Origin: Elephas maximus indicus
Lineage: Eukaryota > Chordata > Mammalia > Proboscidea > Elephantidae
DNA: 64,000 bases
Assembly: GCF_024166365.1 (NCBI RefSeq)
Contig: NC_064822.1
Span: forward strand, 107,318,823-107,382,822
Direction of reading: 5' to 3'
The notes below the pieces were generated by a model. That model was not told the origin of the DNA and made no database searches. It saw only the letters and a list, made by a program, of their open reading frames with translations. Made by a program: the position numbers and the translations under genes. Shown here one piece after another: positions 30,426 to 42,623 of the stretch (within the stretch, counting starts at the first letter, position 1; each line of letters begins with the position of its first letter).

Positions 30426-30719
30426 GTGGAATCGTGAGTCCCAGTTAATGAAATTCTTTAAAGCTCTTGCTGTGGTGGTGGTCTGCTCTTACAAAAAAAA
30501 AAATAACAGGTTGCTTTAATTTTCACAAGTGGAATTTTAGTGGGGGAGGAGAGGAGAGTGTTTTTTTTTTCCCTCTTTGAATCACCTTCCAAAAGAAAAG
30601 ATAGATCGTAGGCACCGGGCTATAGAGACCCCCTCATGAACCCCTTCCTCCCCCTTCCCCCATCATACCACTCCAGGGCAAGCTCCCCTACCGTCCCAGG
30701 CATTTCGAGGTAACGGCAA

Positions 30720-30850
30720 AGATCAAAAGATTTGGGTTCCAGGTGTTGGTTCCACATTTTACTGAATGACTCAGGGAAGTCACTGAGGTACTCTGAGGCC
30801 TCAGTTTCCCTATCTGTTAAGGGAAGCTAATTATACCTACTCTGGGCATG
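30720..30850 (+). repeat. MIR fragment
   Basis: 'ctgaatgactcagggaagtca', 'cctcagtttccctatctgtt', 'attatacctactctgg'. Confidence 0.7.
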
Positions 30851-31400
30851 CATAGTTTGTCTTGAAGGTAAAGTGGAGTCATAAATCAGTTATAAATCCC
30901 CATTCTAAACCATGCATTTGTTCAGCCCCTCAAGGAAACAATGATGTTCAGAGCGGGGCTCTGGTTTCCGGGAAGATGATAAAGAAACAGTGGCAGAGAG
31001 TATTGAATCATGGGATTCCATCCACCCAGCTGGTGGTTTCATTTAGGGGTCCACTAAAGCACTTAGCGTCGGGTTGGGGGAGGCGAGAGTGAGCCCCATA
31101 AATCCTCCCTCTGGGCCCCTACTGTCTAAATCTATTCTGGGGGGGGCTATAATAGTGGCCAGTAGTGTCTGCAACAGCAGTGGTGGGATTTATTGGTTTT
31201 AATCCACAACCCCTTCCTCCCTCAAACCCAGGCGGCCCCTGTAGGTTTCCATGACAACAGCACGCCTGGGTAGGAGCAGCTTGGGGAAAAACCAGCTTTT
31301 ACAAAGTAAGGAAAAACTGGCCAGAAGCTTCAGGCAGGGCAAGCTAGGACTGGGGCTTTGCGGAGGGGCTGGGTCCTGGGACTAAGACCACAGAGGTGTG
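30851..31400. promoter_or_regulatory. Repeat-free segment with possible regulatory motifs
   Basis: A 550-bp stretch free of recognised repeats, with an RFX X-box-like site GTTTCCATGACAAC (31245-31258), a GATA-like GATAAAG and ETS-like TTCCGGG. Function is a guess from motif content. Confidence 0.25.
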
Positions 31401-31510
31401 AGCAGAAAGGAACCAATGCCCTGAGCTCTAGTTCTGTGCTTGGTGATCTATAGAATAATATCTGAGCACTCACTATGTCCAGGCACCATCTAATGTGCTT
31501 TATATGTATT

Positions 31511-31595
31511 GGCCATTGCTGTCAAGTCGATTCCAGTTCTACTCTGTCCTCTAGGGTTGCTATGAGTTGAAATTGATTCAATGGCAACAGGTTTT
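31511..31595 (+). mobile_element. AfroSINE, 5'-truncated, shared target site
   Basis: Only the 3' part (gttctactctgtcctctagg; ttgctatgagttgaaattga). Flanked by TATATGTATT at 31501-31510 and 31596-31605. Confidence 0.85.
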
Positions 31596-31605
31596 TATAT
31601 GTATT

Positions 31606-31746
31606 GGGAGCTGTGGTGGCGCAGTGGTTAAGAGCTCAGGCTGCTGACTAAAAAGTTGGCAGATCCAACCCTATGGTGCAATTCTACTCTGTACTATAAG
31701 TGTATCTACGAGTCGGAAATGACAGCAATGGGTTTGGTTTTGGTGG
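31606..31746 (+). mobile_element. AfroSINE, internally deleted, shared target site
   Basis: Head 'gggagctgtggtggcgcagt', short body, tail 'tacgagtcggaaatgacagc'. Flanked by TATATGTATT at 31596-31605 and 31747-31756. Confidence 0.88.
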
Positions 31747-31959
31747 TATATGTATTACTCATTTGATCCTCACAACAAACCTGTGAGGTAGGTACTATTA
31801 TTACCCCTGCTTACGACGAGGAGACAGAGACACGATGAGGTTAAAAATTGGCAGTCTGACTTCAGTGCCTGCATAAGTGACCTCTAGGAAACCATACTTC
31901 TCAGCTCACAGCCTTTGGCACTTGATAAAGGGCAGTTTTATTCTATCCTCATAAAATTT

Positions 31960-32340
31960 TTTCAAGATTAAAATTATTATTCATATAGTACAGACAAGGA
32001 AGCCAAAGCTCAGAGAAGTTAGCGACATGGCCCTAAATCACACAGCTAGTAAGTAGTAGAGTCCCAGGGTGGTGCAAATGGTTAATATGCTCGACAGCTA
32101 ACTGAAAGTTTGGAGGTTTGAGTCCACCCAGAGGCACCTCAGAAGAAAGGCCTGGTGATCTACTTCTGAAAAACCAGCCATTAGAAAACTCTATACAACA
32201 CAGTTCTGCTCTGACACTCATAGGGTTGCCATGAGTGAGAATCAACTTGACGGCAACTAGTTTAGTAAACAGTAGAGCTGAAATTTGAGCTCAGATCTGT
32301 CTGACCCCAAAGCCCATGGTCTTTCTTTTACTAAGGTGCC
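31960..32340 (-). repeat. MIR split by an AfroSINE
   Basis: Reverse MIR: 'aagccaaagctcagagaag', 'cacacagctagtaagtag', then after the SINE 'gctgaaatttgagctcaga'. Confidence 0.75.
32058..32263 (+). mobile_element. AfroSINE, second type, in MIR
   Basis: 'cagggtggtgcaaatggtta', 'cccagaggcacctcagaaga', 'gccatgagtgagaatcaact'. Flanks AGTAAGTAGTAGAG / AGTAAACAGTAGAG look like a worn duplication. Confidence 0.9.
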
Positions 32341-32483
32341 TGGAAATCGATCTGGGCCTTCCTATCTTCACATGGGTATATTTGACCATAAGTCTGGACT
32401 GGCAAGTTATGATTGCATAAGAGAGTTTCTGGGCTGTATGTGGGGTGTGTCTCTCTGCCTTTAACTCTGTGCCAACTGTTCCC

Positions 32484-32560
32484 CCCCCACACGTGTGCAC
32501 GTGCAAACTCACACGCGTGTGCGCGCGCGTGAGCGCGCGTGCGCGCACACACACACATGC
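32484..32560. repeat. Alternating purine-pyrimidine (CA/CG)n repeat
   Basis: About 75 bp of CACGTG, CACACGCG and GCGCGCGCG runs: a mixed CA/CG dinucleotide repeat with many retained CpGs and Z-DNA potential. Confidence 0.85.
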
Positions 32561-32918
32561 CCTTGCAAGCTGAGGCTGCTCTCCTCCAAGTCAGGAATGG
32601 GCCCGCCTACTCACAACAGGCTTTCTGGGCAGGTGAGCCTGCCCACACCTGCTTGCCTCACCTGGGAGGGGCTGCTAGAAGGCACATCTTCCCACCCAGC
32701 TCATTCTGTGTAAGCAGGCTGGACCTTCCCAAGGGAGGGGGAAACTTCCGGAGGTCTCTGAGGCCACCTGGACTTTTTAGGTTTTTTCCTAAAAGAGTGG
32801 GGAGCCTGAACTTCAGAGACTAGAGATCAGGCTGCTTGGGGTAGGGAAGGACGCTTCCTTATTGTTCTTCCAGTGTTCTTTTTTTACTTCATGTATTTAA
32901 TTACACGTCCCCTGATTT

Positions 32919-33088
32919 GGAACCCTGGTGGCACAGTGGTTAAGAGTTCAGCTGCTAAGCAAAAGGTCAGCAGTTTGAATCCACCAGCCACTCCTTGGAA
33001 ACCCTACAGGGCAGTTCTAGTTTGTCCTATAGGGTCGCTATGGGTTGGAATGGACCCAACAGGAATGGTTTTTTTTTTTTTTTTAAGT
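32919..33088 (+). mobile_element. AfroSINE with 16-bp TSD
   Basis: Head 'ggaaccctggtggcacagtg' to poly-T tail. The TSD ACACGTCCCCTGATTT (32903-32918) matches ACATGTCCCCTGATTT (33089-33104) with one difference. Confidence 0.93.
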
Positions 33089-33111
33089 ACATGTCCCCTG
33101 ATTTGAAGATT

Positions 33112-33310
33112 TTTAAAAAAAATTTTTATTATGCTTTAAGTGAAAGCCTACAAATCAAGTCAGTCTCTCATACAAAAACTTATATACACCTTGCTATCTA
33201 CTCCTAGTTGCTCTCCCTCTAACGAGACAGCACACTCCTTCCATCCAATCTCTATTTCTGTGTCCATTTGGCCAGCTTCTGACCCCCTCTGCCCTCTTAA
33301 TGATTTTCTT
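33112..33310 (-). mobile_element. LINE 3'-end-like repeat, minus strand
   Basis: On the minus strand it ends AGCATAATAAAAATTTTTT, like a LINE 3' UTR. The same sequence occurs in the other orientation at 59870-60020 (agtcagtctctcata versus tatgagagactgact). Confidence 0.65.
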
Positions 33311-35144
33311 GATGGCGGACTTTGATTTTTAAAAAGTTCCTCAATCCCTGAAGTACAGTGACCCTCCGTCTAGCTATCTTTTTATCTCATCTCTGACAGA
33401 TAATGCTGAATTTTTTAGCTGAGAGCTTACCTCTAAGGTCTTGAAGTAAAATCACAACATTTGCATAAGATCTATCATTCCACAGATATTGACCCTATGC
33501 CCCACCCCCTCAGAACCAGGCTGTGGAGGGGGGGCTAAATATACATTTAGACCCACCCCTCCCTACCTCTATAGAGTTCAGGGAAGCAACCTAAGGCTCC
33601 TGCTTGTCAAGTTCCCTCTCCAAGGGCAGAGGCCTGGAGGTTTGTCTTGCCCCAGAGTGTTCCTACACAATCTGCCATTGGGGCAGTTAAGGTACTCCCC
33701 ACAACTCCATCAGTCTGACTGCTTCCATTTAGCTCCCTTTCTGAAGCACCCGCATAAGGACCTGGGAGGGGGCTTGGAGACCATTCTAGTGGCTTCGATG
33801 CCCCAGCTTTCTCTAGCCAGCCAGCAGAGTCCTGCCATGCCTGTACAGGAGGCCCCTCTACTGTTCTGTCCCGCACTACAAAATGTTGAGTAGAAGGTTT
33901 AGCACACTACAGCCATCCCTCAACCTCTCACTTCTTTAAAAACCAGCCTTGAAGCCTTTCTTTAGAGGACCAACATGTGCATCTACAGGACAGCGTGGAC
34001 TCCAAAGAAGGGTTGAGGAAGGAGGAGAGAGGCTGCAGACTCAGGGAGAAGGAAGCAAGCAAGTGGGGGGGCAGGGACGGTGGGAAAAAGAGCAGGGAGG
34101 TCATAGTGGAGCACTATAGCCAAACTATGTGAAGACCATGTTTGCCTTTTCCTTTTGGTGGAGGTGGGGGTGGGGAGAGGGCCTCCCTGCTGTCCTGAGT
34201 ACTGAGCACCTGTGAATGCCCCCTCCCCAGCCTGGCCCGGGCCGCCGTGGGCATTCAGTAAGTGCACACTAGAGCTGGTGGTTATGTTGATGAGATGACG
34301 GCACAGCACTCAGTCTGCAAAGTCCAGACTTCTGTCTCTCCCACCCCCTGGGAATTTCATAAATAAATCCCTGGATCTGTTCCAAGAAGAATTTCAAGGC
34401 TTCTCTGTGTGTGTGTGTGTTTCCAGAAACACAACAATTTTACATGATGCCTGGTGTGCAAACTCCTCAGCAACTCATGAAGAGGAATTAGGGCTGGGCA
34501 CAGCAAAGAGAAGGTGAACGGATCAGGCTGGGCCCGGCCGGGCCGGGCCAGGAAACCAGCCCGTTAACAGCATAGGTTTGAGCTGAGGCTCTGCAGCTGG
34601 CGGCTGCTAACCTGGCTACCCAGACGCCCAGTTTGCCCCAGGCTCAAATTGCTCAGCCTCCCCTCCCCCATCGTTTGGCTTTGGCAGGATTCTCCACCAG
34701 GTTTTTGCAAAGTGCTGGGGTCTTAAAATAGCATAAAGGCACACACACGCATACTCACACACTCAGACTCTAGTGTCAATTCCTGTACCACAGAGTGAAG
34801 ATCAAAAAGGAGGAAGAGTAGAGGGGAGGTGAGGACTCCAGAGCGTCGTCCTGAGCAGAGTGGTGCGAGGCCAGGCAGGAAACAGGGGTGGACACGTGGA
34901 CGCAAGGAAGGTGGCGGAGGACAGGAGGAGAAAACAAGATACAGTCTGTATCTCGGTGTACGCGTGACAACACAATATGGCTAATAATCGTGTCTGGAGT
35001 CTGTGTGTGTGTCTGAAGCCATGACAGGGCTAATAGTGTATCTGGAATCTGTGTGTGTGTGTTTATAGCCAGAATCACGAAACCAAAGACTGTATTGGTG
35101 TGAACACTGTTTGGCGAGGAGAATCTGGATTTCCCTCTTGGACT
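33311..35144. other. Intergenic, mostly unique
   Basis: No gene seen. Contains a (GT)n run near 34400-34420, a GGCCGGGCC tandem (34531-34550) and related 'gtctggagtctgtgtgtgtgt' / 'atctggaatctgtgtgtgtgt' repeats at 34992-35061. Confidence 0.45.
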
Positions 35145-35470
35145 GTGAATTCCTTCAACTAAGAACTGTATCTTAATCATTCCCAGGGCCTAGCACAGTG
35201 CCTGGCACCAAACCAAAAAACCAAATCCGTTGTTGCCAGGTTGATTTTGACTCATAGCGACCATATAGGACAGAGTAGAACAGCCGCATAAGGTTTCCAA
35301 GGCTGTAATCTTTATGGAAGCAGACTGCCACATCTTTCTCCCATGGAGCAGCTGGTGGGTTCGAACCACCGACCTTTCAGTTAGCAGCAGAGCACTTTAA
35401 CCACTATGTCACCACAGTTCCTTAGTGCCCGGCACATAGACACTCAATAGATGTTTCAAGTATAAATAAA
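35145..35470 (+). repeat. L2 3' end split by an AfroSINE
   Basis: 'ttggactgtgaattccttc', 'cctagcacagtgcctggcac', then after the SINE 'acatagacactcaatagat'. Confidence 0.75.
35209..35423 (-). mobile_element. AfroSINE, minus strand, 12-bp TSD
   Basis: Reverse copy ending 'accactatgtcaccacagtt'. TSD AGTGCCTGGCAC (35197-35208) versus AGTGCCCGGCAC (35424-35435). Confidence 0.93.
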
Positions 35471-37850
35471 AGATGGATGGATGTGTGGATTTGCTAGACT
35501 GAAAAGGCTAGTTCAACTTCAAATGGCAAAATGAGAAATGGTGGCCCCAAAATCAGGAGATTCGATCAACAAGTGTTCACTGAATATTGGGAGGAAAATG
35601 GAAGTGACTGCTGCCCTGGTGGGGTTTATGATCTGTCTGGGAGGAGGAGATGAACACACCTGAAGCAGCTTGAAGGCAGTACATTGCTGTGTGAGGGGGA
35701 AATCTAAATGGTGTGCTTCAGAATGTAAACCCACGGATGTTTTGATGCAAAGAGAGATTGCCAGAGGAGGTGGGGAGGCTTCCTGGGGGAGTCAGTCCCT
35801 GAGCCGGTTTTGAGCTGGGTTCTAGCAGGGGATCATAGGTTACAAGGACAAACACCCGTTCAAACCAGTGGAACTCAAAAGAGGATTTCCTGGAAAAATA
35901 AATGGGAATCTCAGAGAACCCAGTAGTGGAAAATATAGCCAGATGTCACGCGATCCGAGAGAACACTGGGCTGGGTACGTGTCAGGAACAATGTTACTGT
36001 TCAAGTGGGTGAGGCTAGAGGGTGTGTGTGTGTGTGGGTGTGTGTGTGTAGCGTGCTCACACCCACCTGCATGCATGATTTGCCTCAGGTAAACTCTTGT
36101 GCTCACACTGGTACACGCGCTCTGGGTCTCTGGTTGCTCCCTGCCTCTGATCTCTGCTCCACTCTCTTCTCCAGGCTCACTCTGCTACCCCGTGGCCCAA
36201 GGTGGCTTCTAGGCACTAGTCTATAGGCTTTATGACTCCAGAGCCCACCACCATCTAAGTACTTCAGTTCCTGTGCCTCCTTAGTTAAATGCTTACAAGA
36301 GAGAATCTGAATGGATCAGCTAGACTATTCATTGCTTTCCCTTGGTTCAGATGTCCACATGTAGTGCAATCATCTGTGGCCTGGGGGCAGGCCCTGTAAA
36401 CTCAGTCACTTAGGAGGCAGGGGGGAGCTACAGATTTGTGATCCAGAAGTCACTTAACTTCTCTGGGCCTCAGTTTCCTCATATATGAAGTACAGGAGTC
36501 AGACTAAATAGTTTCTGACATCCCCTCCAGGTTTAGAATGCCATGATTTTGACTTTGAATAGGGAGCCTGTATATTTTCAAGAAGGTACACGACAAGGAT
36601 TTCTCAGAACACAGGTCTAGCAGCGGGGTGCCTGGTGGGCTGGAGGAAGGATGGCCAGGAGGTAGGGAGGTTGTGGCACTAGCAGTACTAGAGATCTGTG
36701 GATTAGATTCTGGGCTTGGTGGTCACCAAGGAAATGGAGAAGATGGGGCCAGCCAGACAGGCAAAAGCTCAGAGGTCCACAACAGGAAAGTGACCAGGAG
36801 AGCAATCTTGCTTGGCTACCGGGCATGCCCAGATACAAAGTGAAGTATGAATCATTGAGGCTGACGAGTACAGGGCCTGTTTATCCAGGAGGAACCAGGG
36901 TAGAATGAGGTCAGTATGAGGGTTAAAGAAAAGAAAGATCACTTGCCTCTAAGATCATGCAATAGACTCTGGAGTGGAAAGTGAGAGGGAAAAGCCTGGG
37001 GAAGGTTCTCTTTGAGAACACCAGAGCTCAGCACAATCCCATGGGACCACTGAGCACAAACTTCACTCTGCTAGCCACATCAGGTCCCTGAAGCTTACTA
37101 GGGCTTTTGGGCTTCTCAGACCCACAGCAGTCCCTCCAATCAACCTCTCATCGTCAACTACATCACATTCAAGGTCTCTCCATTACCTAACCAGCCCTCC
37201 CTCTGCTTCCCTCAACTCCTTGGCCCATTTATCCTTCTGCTAGCCCCTACACCCTCGCCCCTCTTGACACTTCCAACTTCCAAACATCTTCCTTTCTTCT
37301 CCCATTCTGGGCTGTTAAGCATTTCCAGAAGAAATTGTACCTTCAAAGAGGCTTGTTATGACCTTACATTTATGTTCTGCAATCTCAGCTGGGCCCCAGT
37401 GCCACTCCAGCATTCCTTTTCTACATGCCTGAACACTACTCCCACTCCCTACAGTGACTTTTACAAATTCTCACCACTCTCCTTAAGTGCATCCACCATC
37501 ATCTGCCATACTTCCCCCTGACTGTATGGTACCAAAACAGAAGGCCATAACTGCAACATGACCCTGTCATGCCTACAAACTTATTTCTTTGTTCACTGAA
37601 ACTCATCTCCTTGCTTTAGCCTCTGAGAAGGTAGTATTCTCCTCCAATCCAAGGCTAATTCCTATACCTCTGGAGCTTGATCCTGTGTTCCTCATCTACC
37701 CTGGGTTCTTGCTCCATCACTTACCCCTTCTTCCTGTATCTTTATACTCTCCTTGGCTCCTTTTATTTTTATGTAGTCTCTCTCTTCTCATTAAACAAAC
37801 AAAACAAACAGTTGACCTTATGTATTCTCCTAACAATTCACTTTTCTTTT
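35471..37850. other. Intergenic, mostly unrecognised
   Basis: (GT)n at 36021-36050 and a MIR at 36400-36545 (acttctctgggcctcagttt). 37100-37850 is pyrimidine-rich, possibly old L2/L3 LINE. No gene. Confidence 0.4.
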
Positions 37851-38140
37851 TTCCAGTATGAAAATCTTTATTTTTATAAACTGGATTATTTAGTCCATTT
37901 ACATTTATTGTAATCACTGACATAGTTGAGTTTATTTTTACCATCTTACTTTGTGCTTTCTATTTTTCCCACTTTACTATTATCCTTTTTCTTTCCTTCT
38001 TTTGAATTATTTTTTCTCATTCTACTTTCCTCCTCTTAGCCTAGAAGTTATACACTGTTTCTCTTCTATTAGTGAATTCCCAATAGTTAGTAAAATACAT
38101 CTGAATTCATACATAACTTTTATATTTTTCAGTTAACCTT
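37851..38140 (-). mobile_element. L1-derived fragment, minus strand
   Basis: The minus frame 37717-37944 holds an L1 ORF2 N-terminus-like phrase (SVITINVNGLNNPVYK), next to AT-rich reverse L1-like sequence. Confidence 0.45.
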
Positions 38141-39149
38141 CATTTTTTAAAGATATTTTCTATGAGTATAAAATTCTAGGTTGATTATTGTTTTCTCACA
38201 ACCCTATTTTTTTGTGTGTTTTGGATTTTTGACTGTGGAGATTATAGTTCTTGAAATTTTGTCCATGAGAATTCTTTGTAGCCTCAGTTGAAGGTGGATT
38301 CCTCCAGAGTGGATTTGCTGTTTTTGCTTCAGGTACTACCAGGTGGTACTTCCAGTCCGGGACCACATGCATCTAAATTAACAGCATGTAGTTTTTCAGA
38401 TCACTCAGGTAGTATGATTTGGAATTAAAGTCAAATCAGGAAAGCTGGCTCGTAGATGAATTCCCAAAGAAGATGTTTTCCCTGTTCTTACTCAGAGCCA
38501 AATTCAAGTCAGGAAATTTTCCATGCAGTCTCCCAGAGAAGCAAGTTATTTCTAGTTCATCCTTAGATGGAGTCTATTACCCTTTGTGGGTTACAGCTTT
38601 GTGCAGAGGTGTCTTATTATACACTTTACCTTGGGTAGTCCTGAGCTTTGTCTCCGGTTCCCTATGTTTTGTTAACCTGTGAAAGCCGAAGTTCAAGTTT
38701 ACCAGCTTTCATGCTCTGCTTTCCTCGTTTTGTTCCTTAGTTTTTGGCTTGTGAATATTCTTCACTTTCTTGCTAGTTTATTGAGCATTTTGAGTTGTTT
38801 TCATCAGAGGGTTTAGTCAGGAAGCTGGTCCACCATTCTGAAGGAAATCCAGTTCTCTCCTTCCCATCATAATCAATTTATTTTAAAGGCTGGGTCACAC
38901 TCAATCTCTCTAAGCCTTCACCTCTCATTCACTTGTCAGTCTCCTGAAGTTAGGCCTCTAGCCCATGCTCCACTGAATCTGCTAAGGTAATCTTCACCAA
39001 TGGACTTCAAGTTATCAAATCCAAGGAGCTCTTTGCTCCTCATTTTATTTGACTTTCTCAACATTAGACAACTACTGACTTCTTGAAAGCCTCTCTTGCC
39101 TTGGTTTCCATGATTGTATTCTCTCCAGATTCTCATTTCTGATTGTTCC

Positions 39150-40200
39150 TTCTCTGCCTTCTTTTTCTGTCGGTATTGGTGTGCTTCCAGAATTCTCTCA
39201 CTCTCCTGAGCTGTTTGAACAACTATGATACACTGCTGACTTCCAAATCCACATCCCCAAGGCTCTAGGTACCTACAGAAGGTCCCTCAAACTCAGTACG
39301 CCCCAAGGATTGCTTATCTTTCTCCCAAACCTGCTCTTCCTATTCTGCTGAATAGAGCCACCAGTCACCCAAGTCAGATTATCCTGGAATCATATGAAGC
39401 CTTCCCTTTTCCTCATCCCTCCAAGTCTAATCAGTCTTCTAGTTTCTGCCTCTCTAAAATCTCTTGGATCCAATTCTCTTTCTTACCTCCATTGCTGCTG
39501 CCTCCAGTCAGGGCGTCCGTTTGTCTAAGCTACTGTAATTGCCTCTTTTTCAGTTCCTTACCACCGGTCTTACCTTCCTCCAACTCATCCTCTGCATAAA
39601 GTTTAAGTTCATGTGGTTTAGCAAAGCGGTCTTTCTAAAATATAAATGTGATCATTTTGCCTCCTTCTTAGAGCCCTTCCAAGAGTACTGTAGAAAGAAC
39701 TCTTTTGCTCTCCCTATCTCTCCCACATTACCTTTTAGCTCCACCACCACCTCCTGTCAATCTGAACCTCAATGAGTGCTGCCATGCAGCTCACAGTCCC
39801 CTGTAATGCCAAGGAATTTCACATCAGTATCTAGCTCATATTGCTCCCTCTGCCAGGAACAGTCTCCTGCCATCCCCTGCCCCACACAACCCTATCTACC
39901 TGGTGGACACTTTTTGATCTTACAAGAGTCAGCTGTAGCATGGCCTTTTCACTAAACCTTTCCCAACTCCTCAACTTGTCCCTCCAGAGCCAAATCATCC
40001 ATGCCCTCCTAAGTGCTCCCACTGACCCTTTATCGATTTGTGTCATAGCATATATAACACTTTGTTGTTCTTTTTTTACATGTTCCTCTCTATTAGACTG
40101 TAAGTTCCGTGAGGGCAAGGACCATGACTTATCCATGTTTATATGTTGTGCCTCATATACAGTAGGTACTCAGTAAATGCTTGTGGAATAGATGAATGAA
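39150..40200 (+). mobile_element. L2 LINE 3' region
   Basis: Pyrimidine-rich L2-type sequence ending in 'ttagactgtaagttccgtga', 'gggcaaggaccatgactta' and 'gtaggtactcagtaaatgct', the typical L2 3' end with a GAATGA-rich tail. Confidence 0.75.
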
Positions 40201-41009
40201 GGTGATTCATTCATCACCATCTTGGGATTAATGACCCTGCTGGTTGCCAAGACAAACCATGCTGAATCCTCTAGGATATCTTGGCATTGTGAAAAAGATG
40301 GCAACTATAACACCAAGTGGTTTAGTCAGAAGAGCCTGGGGAGTAAGACTTTTCCTGGAGAAGTGACTCCTGGTAGCTCTGGGTAATCTCATGACAAACA
40401 GACAGAGCAGGTGGGGAAAAAGTAGTTCATAGCCTGTGTTGGGGGTCCAGTCCTAAGACTATGGAGGCTTATGGATACAGATACTTTGCTGAGGCCTTCA
40501 GGGGTAGTAAGGACAGCTGAAGGAGGCATCCTTATGTAAGGCTGCAGGAGGAAGCAAAAAGAGCACAGGTATCAGTTAGGCAGTCTGTCCCCACCCAGCA
40601 TGGACCTAAAAGGGAAGGTAGACACATTACCTAGGAAAGCTCTGACTTGAAGAGATGCCCCAAACTCTCAAGAATGGAGCGTGATGGATGTAACTACCCC
40701 CACCCTGCCCCAGCAGGTCTAATTTCCCACCTTCAGCTGGCTCCTGAAGACCAGTTCCTGGAAAAGCACAAGCTGCTATAGCATTGAAGAAAGTACAGGA
40801 CATACAGGACTATGACTTCAACATTAATTTTACATGAGCTTGGGCAAGTTGCTTACCTTCTCTAGATCTCAGTAACCTCACCTATAAATTGGGCACACTC
40901 TGACATGGTGCAACCACTTCTTAGGATTGTAGTGAGCATCAACTTGTAATAATAATAATAGCTATTCTTTTTATATTGCTTCCTATGTCTTAGGGGTTTT
41001 ACTAAGAGC
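40201..41009. other. Intergenic with MIR fragments
   Basis: 40790-40935 reads as a forward MIR and 40945-41009 (continuing after the SINE) as a reverse MIR. The rest is not recognised. Confidence 0.5.
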
Positions 41010-41021
41010 TTTACATACAAT

Positions 41022-41206
41022 GGAAACCCTGGTGGCATAATTATTAAGGGCTACGGTTTTTCTGCTAACCAAAAGGCCGGCTGCTAACCAAAAGGTCGGC
41101 AGTTTGAATCTACCAGGTGTTCCCTGGAAACTCTATGGGGCAGTTCTACTCTATCCTATAGGTTCACTATGAGTTGGAATCAACTCCACGGCAATGGGTT
41201 TTTTTG
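41022..41206 (+). mobile_element. AfroSINE with 12-bp TSD and internal duplication
   Basis: Head 'ggaaaccctggtggcataat'. A 19-bp head segment is tandemly duplicated (41063-41081 and 41082-41100, one difference). Perfect TSD TTTACATACAAT at 41010-41021 and 41207-41218. Confidence 0.93.
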
Positions 41207-41255
41207 TTTACATACAATATCCTAATCTTCACAACATCTCTATGAGATAGAACTA

Positions 41256-41744
41256 TGTCTTAGTTATCTAGTGCTGCTATAACAGAAATATCACAAGTGG
41301 ATGGCTTTAACAAAGAGAAATTTCTTCACAGTAAAGTAGGCTACAAGTCCAAATTCAGGGTATCAGCTCCAGGGGAAGGCTTTCTCTCGCTGCTGACTTT
41401 CTCATCAACCCGCCTCCCCCAACTAGGAGCTTCTCCTCGCAGGGACCCGGGGCCCAAAGAACGCACTCTGCTCCCAGCACTGCTGTCTTGGTGGTATGAG
41501 GTCCCCCACTTTCTGCTTGCTTCGCTTTCCTTTTATCTCTTGTAAGATAAAAGGTGGTGCAGGTCACACCCCAGGTAAACTCCCTTTACATTGGATCAGG
41601 GATGTGACCTTAGTAAGTGTGTTACAATCCCATCCTAATCCTGTTTAACATAAAATTACGATCACAAAATGGAAGACAAACACATAAATCATGGCACAAC
41701 CAAATTGATACATATTTTGGAGGGATACAATTCAATCCATGACA
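41256..41744 (-). mobile_element. Solo LTR (ERV-L/MaLR-like), 5-bp TSD
   Basis: Runs from TGTCTTAGTTATCTAGTGCT to TCCATGACA, flanked by AACTA at 41251-41255 and 41745-41749, inside a reverse MIR that resumes at 41750. Closely similar at its ends to the LTR at 3680-4080. Confidence 0.85.
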
Positions 41745-42411
41745 AACTATTATTAGCTCTATTTTACGGATGAGTGAATTGAGGTTTAAAGAGGTAAAAT
41801 ATCTTGTCCAAAGTCAAATGCTACCAAGTGAGCTGATGAGGGTGGCCTTTGGTCTGTGGATCCAGCAATCTGGTTCCCTGGGCTGTAGCCTTTAGGAATC
41901 TGTCTGAGCTTGCTGTCTAGGAGTCAAGCAGCCACAGATCTCCAATGGGACCCTCGGCCTTACAGCCATGTAGCAGTACTTAGCAAGGCATAGGGAAAGA
42001 TAGCCCCCTCCACCTTGGCCCACAGAGATGTGCTCCTGAGGGGTCAGCTTTCCCTACTCAACCACAGGGGTTGGTGACCTAGCTGTGTCCCCACCACAGC
42101 CTGAAGCCCTCATGGTGGGTGTTTGGGAGACCAGTTAGATAGACTGGAGGAGGATGCCCATTTGGGGAGGATGAGGTGTAGCAGAATAAAAATAAGGTGT
42201 TTACTCATCCAGCTACACTGAGCAACTTATAGACCGTGTCTCTGCATGTGAGGGGTATCTGAAGAATGTAATGTGTCTGCAGTCTTGTTTTTCCTGATGC
42301 TTTAGGATGGTGACAACTTTCAAGGTGAGGCATATATTTGAGAAACTTTTTCTCCCACTCTTTAGTTATCCTCTCCACCCCTAGACCTTAGACGATGAAA
42401 CTGTGCTTAAA

Positions 42412-42623
42412 AAAACTCGTTGCCATCAAGCTGATTCCAACTCTTAGTGACCCTAGAGAGTGACCTGTAGAGCAGAGTAGGACTGCTCCATAGGGTTTCC
42501 AAGGCTGTAATCTTTATGGAAGCAAACTGCCACATCTTTCTTCTTCAGAGCAGTTAGTAGATTTGAACTGCTGACCTTTTGGTTAGCAGCCAAGTACTTA
42601 ACCACTTCCACACCATAGCTCCT
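42412..42623 (-). mobile_element. AfroSINE, minus strand
   Basis: 'cgttgccatcaagctgattc', 'gtaatctttatggaagcaaa', 'tgaactgctgaccttttggt', 'ctccttg' end. Flanks GAAACTG-CTTA on both sides look like a worn duplication. Confidence 0.9.

Larger units (their letters stand above)
31440..31870 (-). repeat. MIR interrupted by two AfroSINEs
   Basis: Reverse MIR: 'gagcactcactatgtccagg' ahead of the SINEs and 'actcatttgatcctcacaac', 'gaggtaggtactattattac' after them. Confidence 0.8.

Noticed and set aside
37717-37944. Small minus-strand gene starting MVKINS
   Set aside because: Contains an L1 ORF2-like N-terminal phrase and lies in AT-rich L1-like DNA.
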